A stretch of DNA of 64,000 nt from Helicobacter pametensis ATCC 51478 (GCF_000518225.1 NZ_JADE01000006.1:1-64000); one strand, 5' to 3'. Shown: positions 55,582 through 63,295, counted from the first letter of the stretch. Program-made: numbers and translations. Notes: generated from the letters alone by a model not told the origin.

Positions 55582-56586
55582 ATGAAGACTATCAAAGTAG
55601 CTCCCTATGTTCCGACAGATATTTCTGTCGAGGAGGTAGGAAAAAATCGTATCAAAATCAATGCATATCCTTTTGAATCAGGATATGCCATCACTTTTGC
55701 TCACCCCATCAGAAGACTTTTGATGTCAAGCTCTGTGGGATTTGCTCCTATTGGTTTTCAAATCGATGGCGTGACACATGAGTTTGATTCTATCCGTGGA
55801 ATAGTAGAGGATGTTTCTCAGCTTGTTGTCAATCTCAAAAATATTCAGTTTTTGATCAAAAACAAAGAGAGTGATGAGCCAATCAAGCTTTCTTATAGCT
55901 TCAAAGGTCCCAAAAATCTCCAAGCTGAACATTTTATGAGCGATGGTGTGGAAGTGACAAATCCTGAGTTGCATATCGCAACGATCAATGAGGGTGCAGA
56001 ACTCAATTTGACACTTTTGATTCAAAATGGAATCGGTTATGTCCCAAGTGAAGATATTCGAGGAACATTGCCTGAAGGATTTATCCCTCTTGATGCATTC
56101 TTTACGCCAGTGAAACGCGTGACCTATGATATCGAGAGTGTTTTAGTCGAAGATAATCCAAATTTTGAAAAAATCGTTTTTGACATTGAGACCAATGGAC
56201 AGATCAATCCTATGGAAGCATTTAGAAATGCCATTATGATTATGCATAAGCAAATGTCTGTCTTTGGCGCCGATCTTTCTCTTGAAGCGCCCGCTTTCTC
56301 TTCTAAGACTGGAACAGAGGATAGCGCAGAGCTCAAGAATCTTCTTATTAGAATTGATTCTTTGAATCTAAGTGCGAGATGTTTCAACTGTCTAGATCGA
56401 GCAGAGATTCGCTACATTGGAGAGCTTGTGATGATGGAAGAGAGCGTGCTCAAAAACATCAAAAATCTTGGCAAGAAATCCTATGATGAGATCACTGAAA
56501 AAATGGAAGAATTGGGCTATCCAGTAGGAACCAAACTTTCTGATAATTTAATTGCATTGTTTGAGAAAAAGATCAATAAAAAATAA
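55582..56586 (+). CDS. rpoA: RNA polymerase subunit alpha
   Basis: 334 residues from the ATG at 55582 (GAGG 8 nt upstream; a GTG at 55573 is possible). The N-terminal assembly domain has the 45-residue-region motif [20 protein letters not shown], and the C-terminal DNA/activator-binding domain is [20 protein letters not shown] with [18 protein letters not shown]. It is separate from the beta and beta' genes, which are not in this window. Confidence 0.97.
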   Translation: MKTIKVAPYVPTDISVEEVGKNRIKINAYPFESGYAITFAHPIRRLLMSSSVGFAPIGFQIDGVTHEFDSIRGIVEDVSQLVVNLKNIQFLIKNKESDEPIKLSYSFKGPKNLQAEHFMSDGVEVTNPELHIATINEGAELNLTLLIQNGIGYVPSEDIRGTLPEGFIPLDAFFTPVKRVTYDIESVLVEDNPNFEKIVFDIETNGQINPMEAFRNAIMIMHKQMSVFGADLSLEAPAFSSKTGTEDSAELKNLLIRIDSLNLSARCFNCLDRAEIRYIGELVMMEESVLKNIKNLGKKSYDEITEKMEELGYPVGTKLSDNLIALFEKKINKK

Positions 56587-56597
56587 GGAGAATAAGA

Positions 56598-56948
56598 ATG
56601 AGACATAAGCACGGTTATAGAAAACTTGGTCGCACTTCTTCTCACAGAAAAGCATTGTTGAAAAATCTTTCAATTGCTTTGATCACCCATGAGAAGATCG
56701 AGACTGGTGTATTTAAGGCAAAGGAGCTTCAATCCTATATCGAGAAGCTCATTACAACTGCAAGAGTTGGAGATTTTAACTCTCATCGCGCAGTTTTCGC
56801 TCATTTGCAGGACAAAAATGCGACGAAGAAATTGATCAATGAGATTGCTCCACGCTACAAAGAGCGCAATGGAGGATATACAAAGATTCATCGAACTAGA
56901 ATCCGAAGAGGTGATGCTTCGATGATGGCTCTTATCGAGCTTGTATAG
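56598..56948 (+). CDS. rplQ: 50S ribosomal protein L17
   Basis: 116 residues: [20 protein letters not shown] and [20 protein letters not shown]. Last gene of the alpha operon, directly before a terminator. Confidence 0.98.
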   Translation: MRHKHGYRKLGRTSSHRKALLKNLSIALITHEKIETGVFKAKELQSYIEKLITTARVGDFNSHRAVFAHLQDKNATKKLINEIAPRYKERNGGYTKIHRTRIRRGDASMMALIELV

Positions 56949-56949
56949 C

Positions 56950-56974
56950 AAGGGGTCCCCCCCCCTTTTTTTTT
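56950..56974 (+). terminator. Rho-independent terminator of the alpha operon, with a C9 tract
   Basis: AAGGGG pairs with CCCCTT, enclosing a C-rich loop, followed by an unbroken T-run (to 56974). The C9 tract (56957-56965) forms loop and arm, so length changes would only shift loop size. Starts 2 nt after the rplQ stop. Confidence 0.75.
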
Positions 56975-57038
56975 ATTTATTCTCTTATTATTATCCCCCC
57001 ATTTTATCCCACCTCCTATTTTATTGATTGGATATTGA

Positions 57039-57971
57039 TTATTTCTGATTTAAAAAGGTCTGGATATTTTCATATACTTTTTGGATCAGTCTTTCGCGTG
57101 TCTCTGTATATGCCCACGCTGTGTGCGGAGTGAGCAGAAGTCGATCTTGGATTGAGGGGTTGAGGAGTGGATGATTGGCCATCATTGGCTCTTTTTCTAA
57201 AACATCGCTTCCAAACTTGATCTGACTCTCTTGCATCCTCAAAGCCAGTGCTTCCTCATCGATGATCCCTCCTCGCCCGACATTGATTAGAAGAGCATGA
57301 TCTTTGAGGAGTTTGAGATTTGCTTGATTGAGCAAATGATAGGTGGAAGTATTGAGAGGAGCGTGGATGCTGATGATATCACTTGAGCTTAGAAGTTCTT
57401 GGAGAGATTTTTGTGGATATTCAGAGTTTGTATTGGCTCCAGAGGTAGAGGTGTAGCTAACCTCTGCACCAAAAGCTTGAGCGAGTTTGGCTGTTTGTTT
57501 GCCGATATTGCCAAGTCCGATGATCCCCCATTGCTTGCTGTGGAGTTCATGCAACCCATGTGTGATATGTGTGAAGATCGGCGAATCGCACCACTTTCCA
57601 TTTTTGCAATAGCCATCATAGCTAGCAAGATTTCCAAGAAGGGCAAGGGCAAGCATCAAGGCATGTTGTGCGACAGCAAAGGTGCTATAGCCCACCACAT
57701 TTTTGACTTGGATCCCCAAAGATTTGGCAGCTTCCAGATCGATGATGTCCATACCTGTAGAAGTTAGGGCGATGAGTTTGAGATTGGGCAAAGATTGGAG
57801 GATTTCTGCGCTAAAGCGCACTTTGCAAGTGATGATGATATCTGCCTCCTTGCATCGCTCTAAGATCTCGTTTTCTTTTGTCGTCGCATAGGTTTCAACC
57901 AAGCCAAAATCTTTGAATTGCTCAAGATTTACATCACCAAGTGTGAGAGTGTCTAAAATCACAAGTTTCAT
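57039..57971 (-). CDS. D-2-hydroxyacid dehydrogenase
   Basis: A 310-residue NAD-dependent dehydrogenase of the D-isomer-specific family. The nucleotide-binding motif WGIIGLGNIGKQTAKLAQ lies mid-protein, the catalytic Arg region is NVGRGGIIDEEAL, and the catalytic His is in LTPHTAWA. Similar Helicobacter proteins are annotated glycerate dehydrogenase or phosphoglycerate dehydrogenase-like (HP0096, from memory). The substrate is not determinable from sequence; the absence of an ACT domain argues against a full SerA. Confidence 0.88.
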   Translation of the reverse strand: MKLVILDTLTLGDVNLEQFKDFGLVETYATTKENEILERCKEADIIITCKVRFSAEILQSLPNLKLIALTSTGMDIIDLEAAKSLGIQVKNVVGYSTFAVAQHALMLALALLGNLASYDGYCKNGKWCDSPIFTHITHGLHELHSKQWGIIGLGNIGKQTAKLAQAFGAEVSYTSTSGANTNSEYPQKSLQELLSSSDIISIHAPLNTSTYHLLNQANLKLLKDHALLINVGRGGIIDEEALALRMQESQIKFGSDVLEKEPMMANHPLLNPSIQDRLLLTPHTAWAYTETRERLIQKVYENIQTFLNQK

Positions 57972-58028
57972 CTCATTCCTTTATCAAAATATTATAATTC
58001 CGGATTATTTTACACCAAGGTATTTTTG

Positions 58029-58877
58029 ATGAGCACCAATTTCAACACTGCTGAGATTTTGCTAGATGCGCTTCCCTTTATCAAAAAATTTCAAGGTTAT
58101 AAAATTGTGATCAAATATGGAGGATCCGCACAGATCAATCCTCTATTGCGTGAGAAATTTATCCAAGATATTGTGATGATGTATATGCTTGGAATCCGCC
58201 CTGTGATTGTGCATGGGGGTGGGAAGAGGATCAGCGAGGTATTGGATAGGATGCAGATCCCAAGCCATTTTGTGGATGGTCATCGCATCACAAGTCAAGA
58301 GGCGATGAAAGTAGTCGAGATGGTCCTGAGTGGGGAGATCAACAAAGAGCTAGCTTATTTTATGGGACTCAATGGAGTGAGGGCTGTAGGGATTAGCGGG
58401 AAAGATTCTCATTTTATCGTTGCCAAGCCAAAAGATGGTGGAAAATTTGGCTTGACAGGAGAGATTGTGCAGTGTCATCCTGAGATGCTTGAGGCACTTA
58501 TTCAAAGTGGAGTGATTCCTATCATCTCTCCAGTCTCTGGAGATGATGAGGGTAACTCATACAATATCAATGCTGATGATGTGGCATGTGCTGTAGCTAA
58601 GGCAATCTGTGCAGATAAGGTGATCTTTCTGACAGATACAGCAGGAGTTTTGGATGCTAGAGGAGAGCTGCTTGAGAGCATCAAAACAGAACAAACAGAA
58701 GACTTGATCGCTCAAGGAGTGATCAGTGGAGGGATGATTCCCAAGATTCGATCTTGTGTGGAGTGTCTTGAGAGTGGTGTCAAAAAAGTGCATATCATCG
58801 ATGGCAGACTTGAGCATTCTTTACTTTTGGAGCTTTTTACAAGCGATGGTGTAGGAAGTGAGATCATCAAGTGTTAG
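58029..58877 (+). CDS. argB: N-acetylglutamate kinase
   Basis: Phosphorylates N-acetylglutamate in arginine synthesis. From the ATG at 58029 (AAGG 8 nt upstream) the protein has 282 residues. Family motifs: KYGGSAQINPLLREKF, IVHGGGKRISEVL and GGMIPKIRSCVECLESGV. Start divergent from the dehydrogenase gene; the end overlaps the next GTG by 7 nt. Confidence 0.95.
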   Translation: MSTNFNTAEILLDALPFIKKFQGYKIVIKYGGSAQINPLLREKFIQDIVMMYMLGIRPVIVHGGGKRISEVLDRMQIPSHFVDGHRITSQEAMKVVEMVLSGEINKELAYFMGLNGVRAVGISGKDSHFIVAKPKDGGKFGLTGEIVQCHPEMLEALIQSGVIPIISPVSGDDEGNSYNINADDVACAVAKAICADKVIFLTDTAGVLDARGELLESIKTEQTEDLIAQGVISGGMIPKIRSCVECLESGVKKVHIIDGRLEHSLLLELFTSDGVGSEIIKC

Positions 58878-59350
58878 ATCAATATAATCTTGGATTTCTT
58901 GAGCGCACATTGATCAAGTGGCAGACGCGTGCTTTGGGCCCAAAGTTTGAAAAAATGATCATTTTGCTCCCCGTATTTGTGAGGATTGGGGGCAATGAAA
59001 ATTTGGAGCGCTGTGTGCAAAATGTCAGAAGGATTATTTTTACTCATATCAAATCTAGGCGCGTTGCTGTGATGGTGTTTCGTCGGATTATGTTTAGAGC
59101 CAAAAAATATTATGACAATGAAGAGAGTTTCTATGAAGCTAAACAAAAAGTCTATGAAATGATCACCCAAAATATCCAGATGTTTTCTTTGGTATTGGAT
59201 GCACTTGAGGGGATTGATCGTGAGCTTGGACGCTCGATGATGATTGTCAAAAGAAATTATGAAGAAGCTTTTGAGATGACATCAGAGACTAGGCGCTTGT
59301 TGAAATATCAAGAGCGAAGATATTTTGAACTTGAAGAATCTCTAACTTAA
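58871..59350 (+). CDS. Uncharacterised conserved-looking protein, 159 aa
   Basis: Not recognised. GTG start inside the last codons of argB, so it is translationally coupled. The 159 residues are rich in Arg, Glu and aromatic residues, with no signal peptide, cysteine motif or clear membrane helix. Segments: FLERTLIKWQTRALGPKFEK, a moderately hydrophobic MIILLPVFVRIGG, FTHIKSRRVAVMVFRRIMF, and a helical C-terminus with coiled-coil character (ETRRLLKYQERRYFELEESL). Codon use matches its neighbours. Its position between argB and the rplM promoter gives no clear functional hint. Confidence 0.7.
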   Translation: MLDQYNLGFLERTLIKWQTRALGPKFEKMIILLPVFVRIGGNENLERCVQNVRRIIFTHIKSRRVAVMVFRRIMFRAKKYYDNEESFYEAKQKVYEMITQNIQMFSLVLDALEGIDRELGRSMMIVKRNYEEAFEMTSETRRLLKYQERRYFELEESLT

Positions 59351-59394
59351 ATTTACCTTAAATTAAGAAAAATTTAAGTTTATTTGATTAGAAT
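59346..59394 (+). promoter_or_regulatory. Inverted repeat and -10 upstream of rplM
   Basis: CTTAAATTT (59346-59354) pairs with AAATTTAAG (59370-59378), followed by TTTATTTG; this AT-rich stem may end the argB transcript. TAGAAT at 59389-59394 is a plausible -10 for rplM-rpsI. Confidence 0.4.
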
Positions 59395-59430
59395 ACCCGC
59401 TTTGTTTATATTTTTCAAGAAGGGCAAGCG

Positions 59431-59856
59431 ATGGAACTAACAAAAATTGCAAATGAGGCTCAAATTGAGCGCAAGTGGATCGTGCTAGATGCCAAGGATA
59501 AAGTCTTTGGGCGTTTGATTACAGAGGTGGCAACATACTTGAGAGGAAAACACAAGCCTTGCTTTACTCCTCATCTAGATTGTGGAGATTATGTGGTGAT
59601 CATCAATGCCACAGAGGTGAAGTTCTCAGGTCTTAAGCTTGAAGATAAAGAATACTTCACGCATTCTGGCTATTTTGGAAGCACCAAGAGCAAGACGCTG
59701 AAGGAAATGCTAGAGAAGAGTCCAGAGAAGCTCTATCACTTAGCGGTTCGCGGAATGCTTCCCAAAAACAAGCTTGGACGCGCAATGCTTAAAAAGCTCA
59801 AAGTTTATAGAGGAAGTGAGCATCCTCATACAGCACAGATTTCAAAAGCGAAATAA
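59431..59856 (+). CDS. rplM: 50S ribosomal protein L13
   Basis: 141 residues; early 50S assembly protein. RKWIVLDAKDKVFGRLITEV, HKPCFTPHLDCGDYVVIINA and AVRGMLPKNKLGRAMLKKLK are typical. Paired with rpsI as in most bacteria. Confidence 0.98.
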   Translation: MELTKIANEAQIERKWIVLDAKDKVFGRLITEVATYLRGKHKPCFTPHLDCGDYVVIINATEVKFSGLKLEDKEYFTHSGYFGSTKSKTLKEMLEKSPEKLYHLAVRGMLPKNKLGRAMLKKLKVYRGSEHPHTAQISKAK

Positions 59857-59866
59857 AGGATAGATC

Positions 59867-60256
59867 ATGGCGAAAGTTTATGCAACAGGAAAGAGAAAAA
59901 CAGCGATTGCAAAGGTGTGGCTAACAAGCGGAAGTGGAAAACTAAGTGTCAATGGTGAGAGCTTGGATGCTTGGCTTGGAGGACATGAGGCTATCAAGAT
60001 GAAAGTGATGCAGCCTCTAGTTTTGACCAAGCAAGAGAAATCTGTCGATATCGTCGCGGTGACATTGGGTGGAGGATATTCTGCTCAGGCTGAAGCATTG
60101 AGACATGGGATTTCAAAAGCTCTCAATAGTTATGACATTGCTTTTCGTGCGATTTTGAAACCAAAAGGACTTTTGACTAGAGATTCAAGAGTGGTTGAGC
60201 GTAAAAAATACGGAAAACGCAAAGCACGAAGAAGTCCTCAATTCTCAAAAAGATAA
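59867..60256 (+). CDS. rpsI: 30S ribosomal protein S9
   Basis: 129 residues: [39 protein letters not shown] and the C-terminal [15 protein letters not shown] tail that reaches the P-site tRNA. 10 bp after rplM. Confidence 0.98.
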   Translation: MAKVYATGKRKTAIAKVWLTSGSGKLSVNGESLDAWLGGHEAIKMKVMQPLVLTKQEKSVDIVAVTLGGGYSAQAEALRHGISKALNSYDIAFRAILKPKGLLTRDSRVVERKKYGKRKARRSPQFSKR

Positions 60257-60264
60257 TCTTCTCT

Positions 60265-60286
60265 ATCCCCTTTTGGGGATCTCCCC
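60265..60286 (+). promoter_or_regulatory. Alternative hairpins between rpsI and ymdB
   Basis: ATCCCC-TTTT-GGGGAT (60265-60280) and GGGG-ATCT-CCCC (60275-60286) share one GGGG arm and cannot form together. The second ends 1 nt before the ymdB ATG. No T-tract follows. The first resembles the hairpin at 22141-22156. Confidence 0.4.
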
Positions 60287-60287
60287 T

Positions 60288-61127
60288 ATGCTAAAAATTG
60301 GAATCATTGGTGATATCGTCGGGAGAAATGCCCGTCAGTTGATTCTTAGAATCCTACCTCAGGTCAGAAAAGAACATAAACTTGATTTTGTTGTTGCAAA
60401 TGCAGAAAATGCCTCCCATGGATTTGGATTGAGTATCGCTCATGCTAAGGACTTGCTTTGTGGAGGGATTGATGTCTTGACTGGAGGGAATCATAGTTTT
60501 GACAAAAAGGAGATCTGTTCTCTTTTAGCAGATTCTCATTTGCAAGAACAAAATCCAATTTTGCGCCCTCATAATTGCTCCAAAGAGCTAGAGGGGAGCG
60601 GCTTATATATCAGTGAAGTGAGAGGAGAGAGACTTGCTATCCTCAACCTCATGGGGCATTTTGGTATGCCTCATTGTGATAATGTATTTGTATGTGCACG
60701 AGATGAAGTGCAGAGACTGCATGAGCGTGGTGTGTCTAATATTGTGATTGACATCCATGCAGAAGCCACAAGCGAAAAACGCACACTTTTTGAGATGCTC
60801 AAAGGAGATGTAAGCGCGATATGTGGGACACATACCCATATTGGCACAGATGATTTGATGATCGAAAATGGAAGTGCTTATGTGAGCGATGTGGGGATGT
60901 GTGGGGCTTTGGATAGTGTGATTGGGATGGAGAGTGATGCTCCGATCAAGAGGGGATTGAGTGGGATGGGTCATATAAGATTTGAGGTGAGCAAGAGTGA
61001 GAGGACGATTTTTCAGATGATCATTATAAGCTTAGAGCAGGGAAGGGCAATAGAGGCCTATAAGATCCGCTATGTGCAGACTTTGGGTTGGCTGCCCACT
61101 CTTGAGGCGATTTGTATCCCTTCATAA
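60288..61127 (+). CDS. YmdB-family metallophosphoesterase
   Basis: A 279-residue dimetal phosphodiesterase of the TIGR00282/YmdB family, whose Bacillus member hydrolyses 2',3'-cyclic nucleotides. All motifs are present: KIGIIGDIVGRNAR, NAENASHGFG, GGNHSFDKKEI, DIHAEATSEKR and CGTHTHIGTDD, then DVGMCGALDSVIGM. The ATG at 60288 gives the canonical N-terminus; the frame extends back into rpsI without similarity. No Shine-Dalgarno is visible and hairpins abut the start. It lies 31 nt after rpsI. Confidence 0.9.
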   Translation: MLKIGIIGDIVGRNARQLILRILPQVRKEHKLDFVVANAENASHGFGLSIAHAKDLLCGGIDVLTGGNHSFDKKEICSLLADSHLQEQNPILRPHNCSKELEGSGLYISEVRGERLAILNLMGHFGMPHCDNVFVCARDEVQRLHERGVSNIVIDIHAEATSEKRTLFEMLKGDVSAICGTHTHIGTDDLMIENGSAYVSDVGMCGALDSVIGMESDAPIKRGLSGMGHIRFEVSKSERTIFQMIIISLEQGRAIEAYKIRYVQTLGWLPTLEAICIPS

Positions 61128-61136
61128 GGAGCAACG

Positions 61137-61370
61137 ATGAGCAAAAAGCCATGTATTTTTTGTATCAAATTTAAGCTCAACAAGATCAACTTACTTTTGA
61201 TTGTATTGATGTGCTTGGTGATGTATTGGGTGAATCAGTATCAAATGCGCCAAATTGACTTAGCACAAACAACCAATGTGACACAAGACAAAGCAAGATC
61301 AATGGAGTCAAAAGATCAGAGGCTCCAAGCCCCCCCCCCCTCAATCACTGATCAAAAAGCCATTGAGTGA
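61137..61370 (+). CDS. Small single-span membrane protein with C11 tract
   Basis: Unrecognised 77-residue protein: a Cys/Lys-rich N-terminus (KKPCIFCIKFKLNK), one transmembrane helix (about 18-34, LLLIVLMCLVMYWV), and a polar C-terminal region. AAGGAG precedes the ATG, 9 nt after ymdB. A run of 11 C (61330-61340) encodes the Pro run near the C-terminus. Slippage by one base would replace the last 10 codons by a different tail of about 13 (C10) or 4 (C12) codons. The 3' end overlaps thrC on the other strand by 26 bp. Confidence 0.6.
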   Translation: MSKKPCIFCIKFKLNKINLLLIVLMCLVMYWVNQYQMRQIDLAQTTNVTQDKARSMESKDQRLQAPPPSITDQKAIE

Positions 61371-62793
61371 TAAGAGCTGAGATGGTATCTGGCATAGCAG
61401 GTTCTCCCACACGCTCATATTTATCAAAAAGAGATCGGATCTGAGGGTGGATGGGCAAATGGAATCTTGAAGAAATCCACTCAAGTGATTGTGCATCATC
61501 TAGGGTCTGATCACTGAGGGCATAGGTGATCGTTGGACTAAACTTGCTCCATTCAGCAGTAGAGTTGATGAGGATTGGAGAATCTTTTGGAAGTGTTTGT
61601 GCGATTGCATAGGCATTGGCAGTGTGTGGATCGATGATCTTCCCTATGTGAGAGAGAGATCGGATCATCTCTAGGCATTGCTCATCACTGCAAAAGCCCG
61701 CATCAAAGTGCTTTTTGAGTTGAGTAAGCTCAACCTGTGTGAGTGCATAATGCTTAGATGTGTCAAGAGAATGCATCCAAGATCTAGTGCGCTCTTCTCC
61801 AAAAAGTGCAAAAAGCACTCGCTCGATATTGGAGCTTTTGAGGATATCCATGGCTGGAGAGTAGGTTTTGAGCAGTGAGCGATGAGAAATATCATATACA
61901 CCGCTTTGGATGAATTCTGTGAGGATGTTGTTGGGATTGCTTGCGATGATGATTTTATGCAATGGGATTCCCATCAGCTTGGCATAAAATGCTCCCAACG
62001 CATTCCCAAAGTTTCCACTAGGGATGACACTATAGATCTCTTCCCCAAGTGTGATCACTTGGCGTCGCACAAGGCTTAAATATCCCCAAATATGATAGAT
62101 GATCTGAAATGCGATACGCCCAAAATTGACAGAATTGCTTGCTGAGACATGAAAACCTCTTGAAGTGAGATGATCTAGAAAATCTTGGTCTTGGAGGAGA
62201 GATTTGAGCGTGTATTGGGCATCATCAAAATTGCCAATGATGGGGATGACTTTGAGATTTGGCGCATCTTGAGTGCTCATCTGAAGGCGTTGCACATCAC
62301 TCGTCCCTTTCGCTGGATAAAGACAAACGACAAAAATATTATTCAAACTTCTGAAGCTTTCAAGAGTTGCTGGACCCGTATCCCCGCTTGTGGCTGTGAG
62401 CAAAAGATATTTTTTATCTTGAGCATAGGTGGCAAACAAGCGTCCAAGGGGTTGGAGTGCCATATCCTTGAAAGCTCTAGATGGACCATGATAAAGCTCT
62501 TGAAGATAGAAATGATCATGTAGGTGTGTCACAGGTGCTGGATCTAGGGGATCATCAAAGCTTGCATAGCTTTTGAGTGCATCACTGACTCCATCAAGAC
62601 TTAAGCCAAGATGGGCAAAGATGGTTTCTGTAAGCTGAGTGTAGCTAAGCACAAGAAGAGTATCCAAAGATGGGAGAGGAGGAAAATGAGCTAGAGTATA
62701 GAGTCCCCCATGGTTTGCCTTGGGATTCAAGATCACATCACCAAAGCCAATGGATGGCATATCACCTCCGCGTGTCTGAGTAAAAATCCGCAT
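61345..62793 (-). CDS. thrC: Threonine synthase
   Basis: PLP enzyme converting O-phosphohomoserine to threonine. From the ATG at 62793 (AAGGA 6 nt upstream) the protein has 482 residues, the size of the epsilon-type enzyme; the frame is open to 62919 but those 42 residues lack a ribosome site and family resemblance. Visible: the PLP lysine motif HGPSRAFKDMALQPLG, TATSGDTGPATLESF, SNSVNFGRIAFQIIYH and SGNFGNALGAFYAKLMGIP. The gene faces the small membrane protein gene, and its leader lies antisense to the peptide ORF at 62990. Confidence 0.94.
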   Translation of the reverse strand: MRIFTQTRGGDMPSIGFGDVILNPKANHGGLYTLAHFPPLPSLDTLLVLSYTQLTETIFAHLGLSLDGVSDALKSYASFDDPLDPAPVTHLHDHFYLQELYHGPSRAFKDMALQPLGRLFATYAQDKKYLLLTATSGDTGPATLESFRSLNNIFVVCLYPAKGTSDVQRLQMSTQDAPNLKVIPIIGNFDDAQYTLKSLLQDQDFLDHLTSRGFHVSASNSVNFGRIAFQIIYHIWGYLSLVRRQVITLGEEIYSVIPSGNFGNALGAFYAKLMGIPLHKIIIASNPNNILTEFIQSGVYDISHRSLLKTYSPAMDILKSSNIERVLFALFGEERTRSWMHSLDTSKHYALTQVELTQLKKHFDAGFCSDEQCLEMIRSLSHIGKIIDPHTANAYAIAQTLPKDSPILINSTAEWSKFSPTITYALSDQTLDDAQSLEWISSRFHLPIHPQIRSLFDKYERVGEPAMPDTISALITQWLFDQ

Positions 62794-62934
62794 CAAAAAT
62801 CCTTGCTTAAAATAATCGAAATGATAACCGATTGCATTCATTTTCTGACAAGGGAATGGAAGAGAAAGAGTCTCAACTGGATCCAAACCGCGATCCTTTG
62901 GCTCACAAAATAGCTGCAAAACACAAAAATATGA

Positions 62935-62940
62935 GATAAT
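62935..62940 (+). promoter_or_regulatory. Extended -10 promoter of the 28-aa peptide gene
   Basis: TGAGATAAT fits the extended -10 form (TGn plus hexamer). The transcript would start near 62947, giving a leader of about 43 nt with a small hairpin (AAGG-ACGCTT-CCTT) and a short stem (CCTT/AAGG) that could cover part of the Shine-Dalgarno. Confidence 0.5.
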
Positions 62941-62985
62941 TTAAGCGAGTGTTGAAGAAGGACGCTTCCTTGTGAAAGGAGGTGG

Positions 62986-63011
62986 TGATATGGATTTGAT
63001 TATCCATATCA
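62986..63011 (+). promoter_or_regulatory. Start-codon hairpin of the 28-aa peptide gene
   Basis: Perfect 10-bp stem TGATATGGAT / ATCCATATCA with a 6-nt loop. The ATG (62990-62992) is inside the left arm. In mRNA this should hinder initiation until the structure is opened or processed, as known for type I toxin mRNAs. Confidence 0.65.
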
Positions 63012-63076
63012 TAAAGCTCTTAGTAGTTTTACTAGAACTGCTAAGAGCCTTTCTTGAGCTAATCAAGCTCTATTAA
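62990..63076 (+). CDS. TisB-like small hydrophobic peptide (candidate type I toxin)
   Basis: 28 codons, too short for most gene callers. The ribosome site AAAGGAGG ends 7 nt before the ATG and is among the strongest in the window. The peptide is one hydrophobic/amphipathic helix: MDLIIHIIKLLVVLLELLRA, then FLELIKLY, with charged residues (D2, K9, E16, R19, E23, K26) spaced 3-7 apart along one face. Over its core (KLLVVLLELLRAFLELIK) it aligns without gaps to E. coli TisB as I recall it (K, L, V, L, L, L, A, L and the final K shared). TisB forms membrane pores. It is unlike H. pylori AapA. The toxin role is inferred from peptide, structure and the antisense promoter. Confidence 0.65.
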   Translation: MDLIIHIIKLLVVLLELLRAFLELIKLY

Positions 63077-63093
63077 AAACTTTGATTAGAGGC

Positions 63094-63099
63094 ATTATA
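63094..63099 (-). promoter_or_regulatory. Consensus -10 on the antisense strand
   Basis: Perfect TATAAT (minus) preceded by TGAG, with the predicted start at 63087, 11 nt beyond the peptide stop codon. Position and direction fit an antisense RNA promoter. Confidence 0.55.
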
Positions 63100-63213
63100 C
63101 TCAATCTAGCCAAAGTTTAATAAATACTTTGACACTCACAATCATACAAGGAAGAAAGTCCAAGAATGGAAGCTAGATTGAGTGGAGAGTTTCTCCTGCC
63201 TCTCCTTGTATGA
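63099..63213. repeat. Interleaved inverted repeats, pseudoknot topology
   Basis: Arm A ACTCAATCTAGC (63099-63110) pairs with A' GCTAGATTGAGT (63172-63183): 12 bp. Arm B TCATACAAGGA (63142-63152) pairs with B' TCCTTGTATGA (63203-63213): 11 bp. The order A-B-A'-B' is that of a pseudoknot or of two mutually exclusive folds. Inside is a further hairpin GGAGA-GTT-TCTCC (63184-63196) and CAAAGT/ACTTTG. Confidence 0.65.
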
Positions 63214-63295
63214 ATTTGCTTGAAAAATAAATAAAAATCAAGATATTTTTTGGTAAATAGAAAGCGATGGGGGGTCAATGATCAAAGGAGTTATG

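Larger units (their letters stand above)
62955..63087 (-). ncRNA. Candidate antisense antitoxin RNA
   Basis: Predicted transcript on the minus strand from about 63087, set by TATAAT at 63099-63094, across the peptide ORF and its Shine-Dalgarno. A hairpin AAGGA-AGCG-TCCTT (around 62958-62972) could mark its 3' end, though no T-run follows. It would be fully complementary to the peptide mRNA. Alternatively the promoter serves thrC on the same strand. Confidence 0.45.
62794..63295. other. Gene-poor 502-bp interval with structured RNAs
   Basis: Between thrC (-) and fldA (+). It holds a 28-codon peptide ORF with strong ribosome site (62990-63076), candidate promoters on both strands, a start-codon hairpin, and a downstream block of interleaved inverted repeats (63099-63213). 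No tRNA, rRNA or longer gene is present. Confidence 0.8.

Noticed and set aside
56957-56965. C9 tract as a phase-variation switch
   Set aside because: It lies in the loop/arm of the alpha operon terminator, outside any reading frame or promoter.
62794-62919. Thirty-five to forty-two extra N-terminal residues for ThrC
   Set aside because: No ribosome site at 62919, no resemblance to threonine synthase, and AAGGA sits correctly before the ATG at 62793.
63140-63170. RNase P-like sequence (AAGAAAGTCC) suggesting an rnpB fragment
   Set aside because: Only about ten bases resemble the P4 strand; no other RNase P helices or the matching distal strand are present and the interval is too short.
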